IMG/VR virus record: IMGVR_UViG_3300023208_000003
Location: 62,001-126,000 of that record
Reading direction: 5' to 3' (one strand)
Source: a virus
Length of the DNA: 64,000 bases
Below, one piece after another: positions 27,522 to 36,523 of this stretch. The notes below the pieces were generated by a model that saw only the letters and a program-made list of their open reading frames with translations, searched no databases and was not told where the DNA came from. Each line of letters opens with the position of its first letter. Within the stretch, counting starts at the first letter, position 1. The translations under genes and the position numbers were made by a program.

Positions 27522-29605
27522 TATTTTTGAGGAACTTTTTTATCGTCTGGACGAGCTTCTAAGTATTGACCGTAAAGGTCAAATGATTTTAAAAAAAGAT
27601 CTTGTGTAAAATGCCCATCAGAGGTAAAATGATTTTCTACTTCAGTTACCCAGTACCAGCCATTGTAAAAAAATTGTTCTGAAAAAAGCTTTTGATCAGC
27701 AATTGAATAAAGATAATCAGCAGGTTGAAAAATGTTAATCTTTACAAAAAGAGGCTCTGAAATTGCTGAGCTGCCGCCTTTGTGCTTTCCTTTATCACTT
27801 GCTTCATCAACAGTTGAAATAGCTTTTTTCGCCATTTCATCGACCCACTTACGATGCTGAGTTTTTGAAGCTTGAACTGAGGTTTGAACAGTAGAGTCAC
27901 TGAAATTCGTAATTTTTGTATAGTCTGCCAAATTTTCACGCACTTTAGTGTGCGCTGGAACAGCAGGAAGAACTGTCATACCTAGTAACTCTGGATTTCC
28001 TCTAATCTTAACCTTAGCGTTTACCATTGAGATAGCGTGAATCATACACAGCGCGGCGTGAAACTCTTGAGAATTTCTAAATCGCTGTTCAGAACCAGGT
28101 AATCCTTTATTAACTGCGGTAGAATTATTTTGCTGTTCTTCTTTTGAACGAGAAACTGGAATCATTGGCTGTCGTTTACGCGCGTAAGCTAACGTATTTT
28201 TTGGCGCAACCTTTTGTTTATCTTCTTGCTCTATTTGACCATTTTTAAATACTGTGGTTGCAGCAAGCTCTCCAATTTTGCTATTATCTTGAAGAGCAAA
28301 CATATAATCGTTCAACTTAATATCCATGTGAATGATGTCACTGTTTTTTCCAGAAAAAATATAATCATACACGTAATAATTTGAAGGGGTTTCATTTGCC
28401 TTCGGCATATTATTTTGTGTGTCTTCTTTCTTTTTACGCGCTTCTTGAAATCGTTGAACATCTGGTAAATTGTATTCTACTACATCACAGTGTACTAAAA
28501 TCGTATCATCATCAGATGTTACACTTGATACTGTTTTAAAAATCTTTGCTGTTCCTTTTGTTTTATTTTCAAGCGACGCCATAGCGTTTACTTCAGGGGT
28601 CGCTCTTAGCAAAGAATAAATTGCATCAAAAATATTCATGTTAACAGCTGAATTAAAATATTGACCATTAAGCTGTTCAACTTTTCCAGGTTCACCGGAT
28701 TCTCCTGTAGTGGCTGGAGTACCAGCATAAAGATTTTTAAAGTTTATTTCAGGCGAATTTTCAGGTGTTGTGTCAATCTTAAATGATTCCCAACTTTTTG
28801 GAATTGTTATCATGTATTGAACCAAGCGACCGTTTTGAAGATCCTTTGACTTCTTTACGTCATCTGAGTTATAAGCCTTTAAATCAGCATTAAAATTATT
28901 AAAATAATCTAACGAAATACGATTAAGATTATTTTCAAGCGATTGGATTGCTGCTCCAAGCGTGCTGTCTTTTGAAAAAATTGTTTTATCAGTATTAAAC
29001 TTTGCAAATGTTTCTACAGCGTCAAGTGACCCAATTGAGATTGGTAAAAATTCAATCTCATGATCTGAACCACGTTCAGTAACAGTCATGTCTCCTTTAA
29101 CAAAGATCATTGGAATATCAGTTACTTCAATTAACTCAGTTGTATTTTGGTCAGTATGACCTATAAACATAGTATGAAGCAAAAACATCATTCCTGTAAC
29201 ATCAGTTTTAAGTTTTTCATCAACTAAATATTGAAGATAATTTAAAAAGCCAACGCCTGAAACATCAGTTACTTCCATTTTAAGCTTACTACTATAAACG
29301 TGAGTATCACTTGGGCCAGACCCCGCCCCAAATAAAACGTTGTATGAAACACCTTTAATTGAAAAGTCAGAAGTTCGTCTAGTATCTATAATAAGATAAA
29401 CGTCACCACCTTCTTTAGAAGGCGATATATTTGATCCAATTCTTGCATTTTCAAGTTTTTCTAAAAAACTTTTTTCTGGTTTGCCTTTTTCTTTTTCTCC
29501 TTGTCCTAAAAACTTACGAAGAGATTCTGATGAATTACTTACCAACAAAATATGGTGAAAAGCGTATGAACGATACTTATCAAGAGGATTTAAAGGTAAA
29601 CCCAT
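27521..29605 (-). CDS. Baseplate hub protein, gp27-like
   Basis: This 694-residue protein lies directly upstream of the spike gene, where hub proteins normally sit, with a one-base overlap at 27521. The C-terminal segment YNGWYWVTEVENHFTSDGHF followed by a QDLFLKSFDLYG strand is typical of hub proteins of the gp27/gpD class, where a last beta-barrel strand pair closes the trimeric ring. The N-terminal portion has a basic/acidic linker (KEKGKPEKSFLEKLENAR), and a low-complexity region occurs near residues 470-500. It is longer than T4 gp27 (391). The assignment rests on position and C-terminal pattern, not on full-length similarity. Confidence 0.6.
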   Translation of the reverse strand: MGLPLNPLDKYRSYAFHHILLVSNSSESLRKFLGQGEKEKGKPEKSFLEKLENARIGSNISPSKEGGDVYLIIDTRRTSDFSIKGVSYNVLFGAGSGPSDTHVYSSKLKMEVTDVSGVGFLNYLQYLVDEKLKTDVTGMMFLLHTMFIGHTDQNTTELIEVTDIPMIFVKGDMTVTERGSDHEIEFLPISIGSLDAVETFAKFNTDKTIFSKDSTLGAAIQSLENNLNRISLDYFNNFNADLKAYNSDDVKKSKDLQNGRLVQYMITIPKSWESFKIDTTPENSPEINFKNLYAGTPATTGESGEPGKVEQLNGQYFNSAVNMNIFDAIYSLLRATPEVNAMASLENKTKGTAKIFKTVSSVTSDDDTILVHCDVVEYNLPDVQRFQEARKKKEDTQNNMPKANETPSNYYVYDYIFSGKNSDIIHMDIKLNDYMFALQDNSKIGELAATTVFKNGQIEQEDKQKVAPKNTLAYARKRQPMIPVSRSKEEQQNNSTAVNKGLPGSEQRFRNSQEFHAALCMIHAISMVNAKVKIRGNPELLGMTVLPAVPAHTKVRENLADYTKITNFSDSTVQTSVQASKTQHRKWVDEMAKKAISTVDEASDKGKHKGGSSAISEPLFVKINIFQPADYLYSIADQKLFSEQFFYNGWYWVTEVENHFTSDGHFTQDLFLKSFDLYGQYLEARPDDKKVPQK

Positions 29606-29980
29606 TTACACCACCACTGGCTCAAGAATTGTACCTTTTTCACGGGTTGAATTAAGCCCACCAATTTTTTCAGAAGTAAACATCATAACGCGATCAATTG
29701 CTGGAATTCGTAAAACTCTTCCAGGAGTAATTTCGTTAATAGGATCAAGAATAGCATTATACTGTGCTAGGAACCACCAAAGTCGAGGATTGTTATAAAA
29801 AGCGTTCGCTATTAAATCAAGTCGGCCTTCATAAAAATTTTCAACAGTATATTCTAAATCTGAAACGTCAAGATCAAGTTCTTTCGGTTGCCAAACTTCA
29901 AGACCAATTGAGCCAAATTCAGTCACTCCACCTTGAACATAACGAGAAATTTTTGATTTTATTGAATTAGTTTCTGTCAT
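29606..29980 (-). CDS. gp53: Baseplate wedge protein gp53-like
   Basis: This is a 124-residue protein. The segment RLDLIANAFYNNPRLWWFLA followed by QYNAILDPINE matches the diagnostic gp53 motif (T4: ELANAIYGNPQLYWVLLMCN, then DNYDP). The following TPGRVLRIPAIDRV is LysM-like, consistent with gp53 carrying a LysM-type fold. It lies between the hub and the putative tube-cap gene, overlapping the latter by four bases. In T4, gp53 clamps neighbouring wedges together. It is shorter than T4 gp53 (196). Confidence 0.8.
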   Translation of the reverse strand: MTETNSIKSKISRYVQGGVTEFGSIGLEVWQPKELDLDVSDLEYTVENFYEGRLDLIANAFYNNPRLWWFLAQYNAILDPINEITPGRVLRIPAIDRVMMFTSEKIGGLNSTREKGTILEPVVV

Positions 29981-31404
29981 GATGTTCTTCTTGAACCTGT
30001 ACGATTAATTTGAAATTGAGGGTCACTCCCAGTAGAGCGAGACCCATTACGAATGATGTCAAAAACTGGTGCATTTGGAGTATCAAGCGAGCGGCCGCCG
30101 TCACGTTGAATCGTAAATACTGGATTACTACTTTGTGAACTTATAGCTCCAGCCGCATTATCCTTAACAGCGCCTTCGGCAACCGAGGGAGAGGGTGGCC
30201 CCATTATTTCAGAAACTGGGCTTGCCACTTGTGGTGTGGTTCCAGCATCTACTGATGGAACCACAGCATCTGAGCCAGTTGCTCCAGATTGTCCTTGTAT
30301 AGCACCTTCTTGATCTGTTATAGGAGCATTTGAAAATGCTTTTGAAAGATTACCAATACGATAATCAGCTAGACTAAAATTTGAATACTCACGAGGTGAA
30401 TATGCTTCCAGTAAATCTAAACTGATGTTAATTAAGACAGGAAATGGATCGCCGGAAGTCGTAGGTATGTAATCATATTCCTGTGGCCACTCCCAGCTGT
30501 AGCTAGTTAGAACTACTGGCAATGGACCAATGTTTCTATCACCGTACGCTTCTAAGATCAAAATATCCGGTGGGGCGCCTAGTTTTGATTTTAACTGCGT
30601 GTCCTTTCCAGTGCCATAACCGTAGTACGGCATAACCCAGGAACGAATTACTTGAATTATTTCTTGATTCTTAGTTGCCTCGCCAGTTGTTCGTGAAATA
30701 AGCTTCGCCTGCATTGACCAGTCGCGAGCGCGAGTTGTACGCCATTTTTGAATTTGTCCTGGATGATGAATAATATCAACACCAGCATAATCGGCCGAAC
30801 GCTTTTCGGTTATCGTTGGAGTAACGTTAAACATTACAACTTGATTGCTAATAGTGGAAGTCAATTTAACAAAAAAATCAGAACCATATTTTGACTTTTG
30901 CGTGTCGGCAGCTGATGGCATACACATTAAGTTTGATTCCATAGCGCCAATTTGACCAGGAACACCACCCATTACGGCGCCCGAAATGTCCTTAACACTG
31001 CTTATTCCGCTGTTTAAGAGGCCTGCTGCTGCTTTGCCTGCCATCTGTGATACTTGAGCAGTCATATTTGGCATCAATTGAGTTCCAATTAATGAGGAGA
31101 ACTGTCCAAGATTTCTACCAAGCGAACCAGTAAGGGCGCCAGTAGCATTTGAAATCAACGTTCCAGCACTTGCAGTGGAATAATTGACTAAGTTGTTAGC
31201 TATTGAAGTCGCTCCAGTTGCAAGTCCTGAAATACTTGGCAATGAAAATCCAGGAGTGTCAGTTGCTGGATTTACTTGCCCAGCAGCATTCGTATTTGCG
31301 CCAGGCAAGCCGCTTGCCGGTGTAGCTTGTCCTACTGTTCGCGTTGTTTCTCCATCCTTTATATCATATTGAGTTGGTGTGCGAATTATAACAAAATCAT
31401 TCAC
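29977..31404 (-). CDS. Baseplate tail-tube cap/initiator, gp48/gp54-like
   Basis: This 475-residue protein has three regions. An N-terminal Ala/Gly/Ser-rich segment (about 20-160) contains amphipathic, flexible sequence. A core (about 175-370) contains VMFNVTPTITEKRSADYAGV, HHPGQIQKWRTTRARDWS and PYYGYGTGKDTQLKS, and resembles the tube-like domain of gp48/gp54-type initiators. The C-terminal tail carries three short repeats of the pattern F-x-I-x-R-x-G-x-R-S (FTIQRDGGRS, FDIIRNGSRS, FQINRTGSRR). Its position next to gp53 fits. Which of gp48 or gp54 it corresponds to cannot be decided from sequence alone. Confidence 0.55.
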   Translation of the reverse strand: MNDFVIIRTPTQYDIKDGETTRTVGQATPASGLPGANTNAAGQVNPATDTPGFSLPSISGLATGATSIANNLVNYSTASAGTLISNATGALTGSLGRNLGQFSSLIGTQLMPNMTAQVSQMAGKAAAGLLNSGISSVKDISGAVMGGVPGQIGAMESNLMCMPSAADTQKSKYGSDFFVKLTSTISNQVVMFNVTPTITEKRSADYAGVDIIHHPGQIQKWRTTRARDWSMQAKLISRTTGEATKNQEIIQVIRSWVMPYYGYGTGKDTQLKSKLGAPPDILILEAYGDRNIGPLPVVLTSYSWEWPQEYDYIPTTSGDPFPVLINISLDLLEAYSPREYSNFSLADYRIGNLSKAFSNAPITDQEGAIQGQSGATGSDAVVPSVDAGTTPQVASPVSEIMGPPSPSVAEGAVKDNAAGAISSQSSNPVFTIQRDGGRSLDTPNAPVFDIIRNGSRSTGSDPQFQINRTGSRRTS

Positions 31405-32173
31405 TTACGTTCTCCATTAATTTCCAGAGACGATTAGCAAGAGGCGCATTTTTTGAAAGTCCAGTCAATAAAGCAAAAACTTCTTTTTCACTTTTGTGGA
31501 CGGCGCGGCGAACAAGAGTTCCACTAACTTTAGTTATATCATCCGTTGATAATCTAAAATGCTTATCTTCTTTAAGTTTTTCTGAAAGTTCATCAATGTA
31601 AGTATCAAGTACTTCATCAGGAGCATCAATAAATAAGCTATTACGTGGTGGTAATTCAATTTTAAAATGCTTAATTTTTTCACCATTAGGTTTTGTAAAT
31701 TTTGAATCTAGCAATTCCTTATAACTATCGACTCTATCAGAACCTGCAGCGACTGCAATAGGTTCATAACCTGTTGGGGTCATTCCTTCCTCATACGATG
31801 TTCCAGGTGGAAGATAGCGGCGAACTTTTACAAAAGCGTCAAACGCGCTTTTTACAACAATAAAAGAATCTTTTGGAATAACGCCGGTATGACCTGAATT
31901 TTGCATAATGTATACTCGTTCTTTTCCAGGAATTGGATTACGATCAGTATCGTGAGAGCTTTTTTCACCTTCAACAACTGCCACAAAAAGTCGGGTTATG
32001 TTTAAGTCATTGTGTTCTTTAATAAACTTTACCATTTTGCCAATTAACGTATAGTGCGCGATTGTTGGTGGCTGCATACGTCCTATCATTATTACACAAT
32101 TTTGTGAAAGTTCTGGATATTTAGTTTTGTTTTCTATTAAAACTAATTCAGCTTCATTATAATCAAAAAGCAT
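31397..32173 (-). CDS. Nucleotidyltransferase (NMN adenylyltransferase-like)
   Basis: This 258-residue protein has the HxGH-superfamily landmarks. The nucleotide-binding motif GRMQPPTIAHYTLIGK lies at residues 31-46, with His40 in the second histidine position. AAGSDRVDSY matches the ribose/base-binding loop, and VSGTLVRRAV matches the C-terminal (I/V)S-x-T-x-x-R motif. Such enzymes transfer a nucleotide to NMN or similar acceptors, so it may act in NAD metabolism. An extra ~25 residues before the domain (ELVLIENKTKYPEL) contain an LxE motif like the targeting sequences seen elsewhere here. It overlaps the tube-cap gene by 8 bases and the endonuclease fusion by 11. Confidence 0.75.
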   Translation of the reverse strand: MLFDYNEAELVLIENKTKYPELSQNCVIMIGRMQPPTIAHYTLIGKMVKFIKEHNDLNITRLFVAVVEGEKSSHDTDRNPIPGKERVYIMQNSGHTGVIPKDSFIVVKSAFDAFVKVRRYLPPGTSYEEGMTPTGYEPIAVAAGSDRVDSYKELLDSKFTKPNGEKIKHFKIELPPRNSLFIDAPDEVLDTYIDELSEKLKEDKHFRLSTDDITKVSGTLVRRAVHKSEKEVFALLTGLSKNAPLANRLWKLMENVSE

Positions 32174-33044
32174 TTTCTATTCTCCTAATTAAAAAACCAT
32201 TTAATGGAAAATCATTTCCTCTTTTTAATTGGATAGGAATTTCATTTTTTATAAATTTAGAAATATTTCTAAAAGGAATGTTTGATTCAATGAAAAATTT
32301 TTTAAGATTTTTTATAATTTGCTTATTACCGTTTAAATCGACAATTTCAAAAAATCTTGAATTATTCTCTAATCCCTTGCGTGATTCTTTCCACAACATA
32401 CGAGTTTCCAAATTGTGTTTTTTTCCATAAAATCCATTTTTTTTACCAAGCACTGCATTTGACATATTCTTAGAATATTTTTCAGTTTTCATATAATCTC
32501 TATTTTTTGGTCCTTTACCAAAACTTTTTTTAAGTCTTTCTTCACGTTTTTTATCTGAAAGCAGATTCCATTGATTTTTAGATGCTATACCAACATTACG
32601 TTTCCATTTTTCTTTTTGTTCATATGTCATACTTTCAACAGTATTTCCGCCAGCAGCGTATTTTTTAAGATTATAATATTTTTTTCCCAATTCTTCATTT
32701 TTAATTTTAGAAAGCCATTTTTGTTCTATTGTCAAGGTTTGTTTTTTACAATTTTCAAAATTAAATTCTAATACATTAAATCTAAATGTTTCAGGTCTTT
32801 TTAAAATAGCTCGTTTACAATTAATAGAAGAAGTTAAATATCCATCAGAAAGCTTTCCATGATGTGAGCCGATGCAAAATTTATTTCTGATTGTATCAAA
32901 CCAAATATAAACGTATCCAAAATATGGAACATTCGGCGGCTGAAAGCGCCCGACAGCAACTGCAGCATATTGTTTAAGCTCAGGAAATTTTTTATCTTCT
33001 AAAAGAGTAAGAGCGAGATATTCGTCGTAATCGTTATAAAGCAT
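32163..33044 (-). CDS. GIY-YIG homing endonuclease fused to a truncated nucleotidyltransferase N-terminus
   Basis: Residues 1-39 parallel the N-terminus of the neighbouring nucleotidyltransferase, ending AVAVGRFQPPN, where the nucleotide-binding motif should continue to a histidine. Instead the frame passes into a GIY-YIG endonuclease: GYVYIW at residues 43-48, FCIGSHHG at 56-63, DGYLTSS, KRAILK and a Glu in TIEQKWL. A basic region follows with NUMOD3-like repeats (GKKNGFYGKKHNLETR) and a C-terminal helix-turn-helix-like segment. The endonuclease part looks complete; the nucleotidyltransferase part cannot be active. A late promoter core lies at 33079-33086. This is a selfish element inserted at the active-site motif of a duplicated gene. 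Confidence 0.85.
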   Translation of the reverse strand: MLYNDYDEYLALTLLEDKKFPELKQYAAVAVGRFQPPNVPYFGYVYIWFDTIRNKFCIGSHHGKLSDGYLTSSINCKRAILKRPETFRFNVLEFNFENCKKQTLTIEQKWLSKIKNEELGKKYYNLKKYAAGGNTVESMTYEQKEKWKRNVGIASKNQWNLLSDKKREERLKKSFGKGPKNRDYMKTEKYSKNMSNAVLGKKNGFYGKKHNLETRMLWKESRKGLENNSRFFEIVDLNGNKQIIKNLKKFFIESNIPFRNISKFIKNEIPIQLKRGNDFPLNGFLIRRIENAF

Positions 33045-33078
33045 TAGGTAGGCCTGTTAAATAATTAATTGCTTTTCA

Positions 33079-33086
33079 TATTTATA
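33079..33086 (-). promoter_or_regulatory. T4-type late promoter core, exact consensus
   Basis: The minus strand reads TATAAATA exactly, in GGGTATAAATATG, about 35 bases upstream of the ATG at 33044. It begins the leftward late unit carrying the endonuclease fusion, the nucleotidyltransferase and baseplate genes. Confidence 0.75.
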
Positions 33087-33098
33087 CCCAACAGAACT

Positions 33099-33128
33099 AT
33101 GTACAAAATCAAAAATTTTGTGTATAAT
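33099..33128 (+). promoter_or_regulatory. Early/middle-type promoter for gp55
   Basis: ATGTAC at 33099-33104 and TATAAT at 33123-33128 are separated by 18 bases. The same arrangement recurs at 40327, 42360 and 43049. It lies about 50 bases upstream of the late sigma gene, and the T4-like logic requires gp55 to be made before late transcription. Confidence 0.6.
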
Positions 33129-33181
33129 GTAGTTATGGGTAAGGAATAAACTCGAAAAACTACAATATGGAGAAACGTTTA

Positions 33182-33652
33182 ATGTCTGAAACTACTATTG
33201 AAAAACCTAAAAAATTAAAAAGAGAAAGATCAACCACCACCAAAGGTCATTATGTAACAAACGCAAAGCTACTTCCAGCAATTGAAAAATCAAGAGCTGA
33301 AGGGCGAATTACCCATGAGCTAGCGGTAATGCTTAAGCAAATAGCTGAGCGCTATTCACTAAAAAGCTGGTTCATTGGTTATTCATATCGTGAAGATATG
33401 ATTGCGTACGCGCTGTTAAATTTATGCGCTAATGCGTTAAAATTTGACCCATCAAAAGGCTCAAATCCTTTTGCTTATTATACAACCTGCGTTCACAATT
33501 CTTTTCAACAATTTAAAATTGACGAAAAGAAACATCGTGATATAAGAGATAAGCTTATGATTGATGCTGGAGCTAACCCAAGTTATGGGTATTCTGAGCG
33601 CGAACATGAGCATTTTAAAAATGAACATCAAGACTTTTTTGAAAATTATTAA
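33182..33652 (+). CDS. gp55: Late transcription sigma factor gp55
   Basis: The start is set at 33182 (MSETTIEK), because GGAGA at 33169-33173 is then well spaced; the ATG at 33167 would overlap that site. The 156-residue protein matches T4 gp55 in order. A YVTNAKLLPAI segment aligns with T4's YVNNKELLQAI. LKQIAERYSLKSWFIGYSYR, then EDMIAYALLNLCANAL, aligns with the SKRFNFSGYT and QEMIADGIEASIKGL region 2. FDPSKGSNPFAYYTTCVHNS, followed by FQQFKIDEKK, aligns with T4's [21 protein letters not shown]. gp55 directs host RNA polymerase to TATAAATA promoters, which fits the late cores seen here. It shares one base with gp47. Confidence 0.92.
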   Translation: MSETTIEKPKKLKRERSTTTKGHYVTNAKLLPAIEKSRAEGRITHELAVMLKQIAERYSLKSWFIGYSYREDMIAYALLNLCANALKFDPSKGSNPFAYYTTCVHNSFQQFKIDEKKHRDIRDKLMIDAGANPSYGYSEREHEHFKNEHQDFFENY

Positions 33653-34725
33653 TGAGCTTAGAAATTCAAGAACTTTCAATGGGAGACTACCCCATTAAAA
33701 GAATTTTGATGTTTACTGACATCCACTTTGGAGCCAGAAACAACGGAATTCAACATAATCAAGATTGTCTAAATTATCTCGACTGGTTTACATACTTAGT
33801 CAAGAAAGAAAAAGCAGATGCAGTCGCCTTTATGGGCGACTGGCATGAGAATAGAAATTCAATAAATGTGCTCACACACAAATATTCAATACAGGGTTTA
33901 CGAAAACTCGAGGAACTTAATATTCCTATTTTCTTCATCATAGGAAATCATGACCTTTATCACCGACATACGCGTGATGTTCACTCACTTGAAATTTTTA
34001 AAGGACGAGAACATTTTATTTTAATTGAACATCCTGTTTCAGTTGATAAGAAAATGTTATTTTGCCCTTACCTTTTTAAGGACGAGTACCCTGCAATGGT
34101 TCCTCACGTAATAAAACATCGTTATGTGTTTGGTCACTTTGAATTTAGAAACTTTGTACTGACAGGCAGTAACACAATTGCTGAACATGGCCCTGATCAC
34201 ACAATGTTTAAAGGTTGTCGCTTTTTATTTTCTGGTCACTATCACGCTCGTCAAACCAAAGACAACATCATTTACATTGGAAATACTTTTCCAACTAATT
34301 ACGGTGATGTTGATGACATTAGGCGAGGAGCGTGTCTTCTTAACCTAGAGGAAGATGATTTCAAATTTTTTGACTGGCCAGATTGCCCATCATTTCATAA
34401 AACAACCTTATCAAAGGTAATAAATGAAGAATGGGAACCTAGAAGAAATGGAAGAGTTCGCTGCTTAATTGATGAAGAAATTAGCTACACTGAAGTTCAG
34501 CAGCTACGAGAAGATTTACTTGAGCTTTATGGGCTACGAGAGTTCACTATTGAAGAAAATATTCTTGAAAAAAAGGATGCTATGCTTGAAGGAGCTGATG
34601 TTGCAATTAATTCTCTAGAATTAAGTGATTTAGATGAAACGGTTCGAATATTAATAAAAGAGGGTGTTCAAAATACAACAACAATTTCATCAGACAAGTT
34701 AATTGAAATTTACAACGAGCTATAA
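33652..34725 (+). CDS. gp47: Recombination endonuclease subunit gp47 (Mre11/SbcD-like)
   Basis: This 357-residue metallophosphoesterase has the full motif set: FTDIHFGARNN (D23, H25), FMGDWHENRNS, FIIGNHDLYHRHTRD, FGHFEFRNF and FSGHYHARQT, followed by a C-terminal capping region. In T4, gp47 with gp46 resects double-strand breaks for recombination-dependent replication and degrades host DNA. It follows gp55 with a one-base overlap and abuts gp46, keeping the T4 gene cluster together. Confidence 0.95.
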   Translation: MSLEIQELSMGDYPIKRILMFTDIHFGARNNGIQHNQDCLNYLDWFTYLVKKEKADAVAFMGDWHENRNSINVLTHKYSIQGLRKLEELNIPIFFIIGNHDLYHRHTRDVHSLEIFKGREHFILIEHPVSVDKKMLFCPYLFKDEYPAMVPHVIKHRYVFGHFEFRNFVLTGSNTIAEHGPDHTMFKGCRFLFSGHYHARQTKDNIIYIGNTFPTNYGDVDDIRRGACLLNLEEDDFKFFDWPDCPSFHKTTLSKVINEEWEPRRNGRVRCLIDEEISYTEVQQLREDLLELYGLREFTIEENILEKKDAMLEGADVAINSLELSDLDETVRILIKEGVQNTTTISSDKLIEIYNEL

Positions 34726-36474
34726 ATGTCACGTAAAATAACTTTTAAATGGATGTCCTGGAGGAATTTCACCTCATTCGGTGAAATTGAAACTTTCATT
34801 GATCTTACTCAAATTGGCACTATCTTTTTATATGGCGTTAATTTAGACACGGGTTCAGCCAATGGAACTGGTAAGTCATCAATCATAAACGCTTTTTGTT
34901 ACGCTGTTTATAATAAGCCACGCGATTCAATTTCATTGCAGCGACTTATAAATTCCACTAACGCTTGTAAGAATACACTAATGGAAGCGCGTATCGCTTT
35001 CTCAAAAGGAGAAGATGAGTATGAAGTCTATCGTTGTAGGGGGGCGGCTTACAACATATTAATTACAAAAAATGGAGTTGACATAACTCCTGACTCAGTA
35101 AGTGAGTCAGATAAGTTAGTTGAAGAAATTATTGGAATCAGTTATGAACTTTTTACAAAGGTAATTGTGTTCTCTGGTTCAGCAATGCCATTTCTTGAAA
35201 TGCCTGTTGCTTTTCAACGTAATTACATTGAGGAGCTTTTTAAGATAACATTGCTTAGTGAAAAAGCAATTATCTTAAAGAAAAAAATACAGCAAACAGA
35301 AAATGACATTCAAATAGCTCAGGTTATTATTTTAGAACAAGAAACAGCTGTAAAGCTTCACGCAAAAAGAATCAAAGATGCAACAGAACGAGCCATAACC
35401 TGGGAAAATAATAATGAAAAGCAGATCAAAACGATTACTGCAAAGCTTGCAAGCATCGAAGGAGTTGACTTTGACCGTGAGCAAGAGCTGCATTTAGCCA
35501 AATCTGAGTTAAACAGTATTAAAAAGGAATTGGAAAGCGAACAAGCTTTAAAGCGTCAAACGCTAACTACTATTGAAAAGAAGATAAAGAAAAACAATGA
35601 AGAGCTAAGTCACTTACGAGATGATAAGTGCCCTTATTGTTTACAAGGAATGCCAAACGCTAACGATAAAATTCAGTCACTTAAACTTGATAATAATACC
35701 CAATATCAAAACAAACAAGTTATTGAGAAACAGTTAGCAAAACTTCAAGCTGAAATTCAAACTATTGGAGCAGAGTTTGTAGAAATATCTGAGGAAATAA
35801 AATACCCCGATCTTCAGCAGCTTCTTAATATTAGAGCTCAACGAGCAACTTTTGAAGCGCAACTAGATGAGTACGCTCATGCTGTTAACCCTCATACTGA
35901 AACCATTGAAACTCTCACAAAAGAAAATGTCGCTGATATTGATTACGAATTGATTGACAGGTTAAAAGCTCAACAAGAGCACCAACAATTTCTGTTAAAG
36001 CTTCTTGTTGATAAAAATTCCTTCATAAGACGTAGAATCATAAATCGCACAATTCCATTTCTTAATGAACGCATTAATTACTATGCTAAGGAACTTGGCT
36101 TACCACATGTTGTAAAATTTGATGACAATATGAGTTGTACTGTTTCCGAATTTGGTAGAGAACTTGACTTTGGTAACCTATCAGGCGGCGAAAAGAAACG
36201 TGTTAATTTGGCTATTGCTATCGCGTTTAGAGACGTGCTTCACAGGCGACACGCTTTTATTAACGTGCTATTCTTAGATGAGATAGATGCCTCGTTAGAC
36301 GCAACTGGAACTGATGTTTTAATTAAGCTGATCAGAAACAAAGCTAACTCTGATAATCTTGGTATCTGGGTTATTATGCATCGACCAGAAGCTGAGGGTA
36401 AGTTTGATAAAACTATGCTAGTAATTAAAGAAGGTGGCTTTTCTCGCTTAGAAGAGTTACAGTTAAATACGTAA
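34726..36474 (+). CDS. gp46: Recombination endonuclease subunit gp46 (Rad50/SbcC-like)
   Basis: This 582-residue SMC-type ATPase has a Walker A motif, GSANGTGKSS, near residues 44-53, and coiled-coil arms on both sides of a zinc hook, CPYCLQG (Cys302 and Cys305). The ABC signature NLSGGEKKRVNL lies near residue 484 and Walker B VLFLDEIDASLD near 514-525. It is the partner of gp47. The gene begins at the base after the gp47 stop codon, so the two are probably co-translated. Confidence 0.95.
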   Translation: MSRKITFKWMSWRNFTSFGEIETFIDLTQIGTIFLYGVNLDTGSANGTGKSSIINAFCYAVYNKPRDSISLQRLINSTNACKNTLMEARIAFSKGEDEYEVYRCRGAAYNILITKNGVDITPDSVSESDKLVEEIIGISYELFTKVIVFSGSAMPFLEMPVAFQRNYIEELFKITLLSEKAIILKKKIQQTENDIQIAQVIILEQETAVKLHAKRIKDATERAITWENNNEKQIKTITAKLASIEGVDFDREQELHLAKSELNSIKKELESEQALKRQTLTTIEKKIKKNNEELSHLRDDKCPYCLQGMPNANDKIQSLKLDNNTQYQNKQVIEKQLAKLQAEIQTIGAEFVEISEEIKYPDLQQLLNIRAQRATFEAQLDEYAHAVNPHTETIETLTKENVADIDYELIDRLKAQQEHQQFLLKLLVDKNSFIRRRIINRTIPFLNERINYYAKELGLPHVVKFDDNMSCTVSEFGRELDFGNLSGGEKKRVNLAIAIAFRDVLHRRHAFINVLFLDEIDASLDATGTDVLIKLIRNKANSDNLGIWVIMHRPEAEGKFDKTMLVIKEGGFSRLEELQLNT

Positions 36475-36487
36475 AATAATCCATAAA

Positions 36488-36495
36488 AATAAATA
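36488..36495 (+). promoter_or_regulatory. T4-type late promoter core
   Basis: AATAAATA followed by GTGG lies about 30 bases upstream of the ATG at 36524, in the only gap between gp46 and the AKL-family array. The first base departs from consensus (A instead of T/G/C). If active it would make the array, up to the next promoter at 40327, a late-expressed unit, as expected for packaged proteins. Confidence 0.5.
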
Positions 36496-36523
36496 GTGGT
36501 ATCAACAATGAAAAGGTGCCACT

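Noticed and set aside
32163-33044. Intron-borne endonuclease splitting the nucleotidyltransferase
   Set aside because: The downstream nucleotidyltransferase has a complete, diverged N-terminus of its own and overlaps the endonuclease stop by 11 bases, so there is no second exon to splice to.
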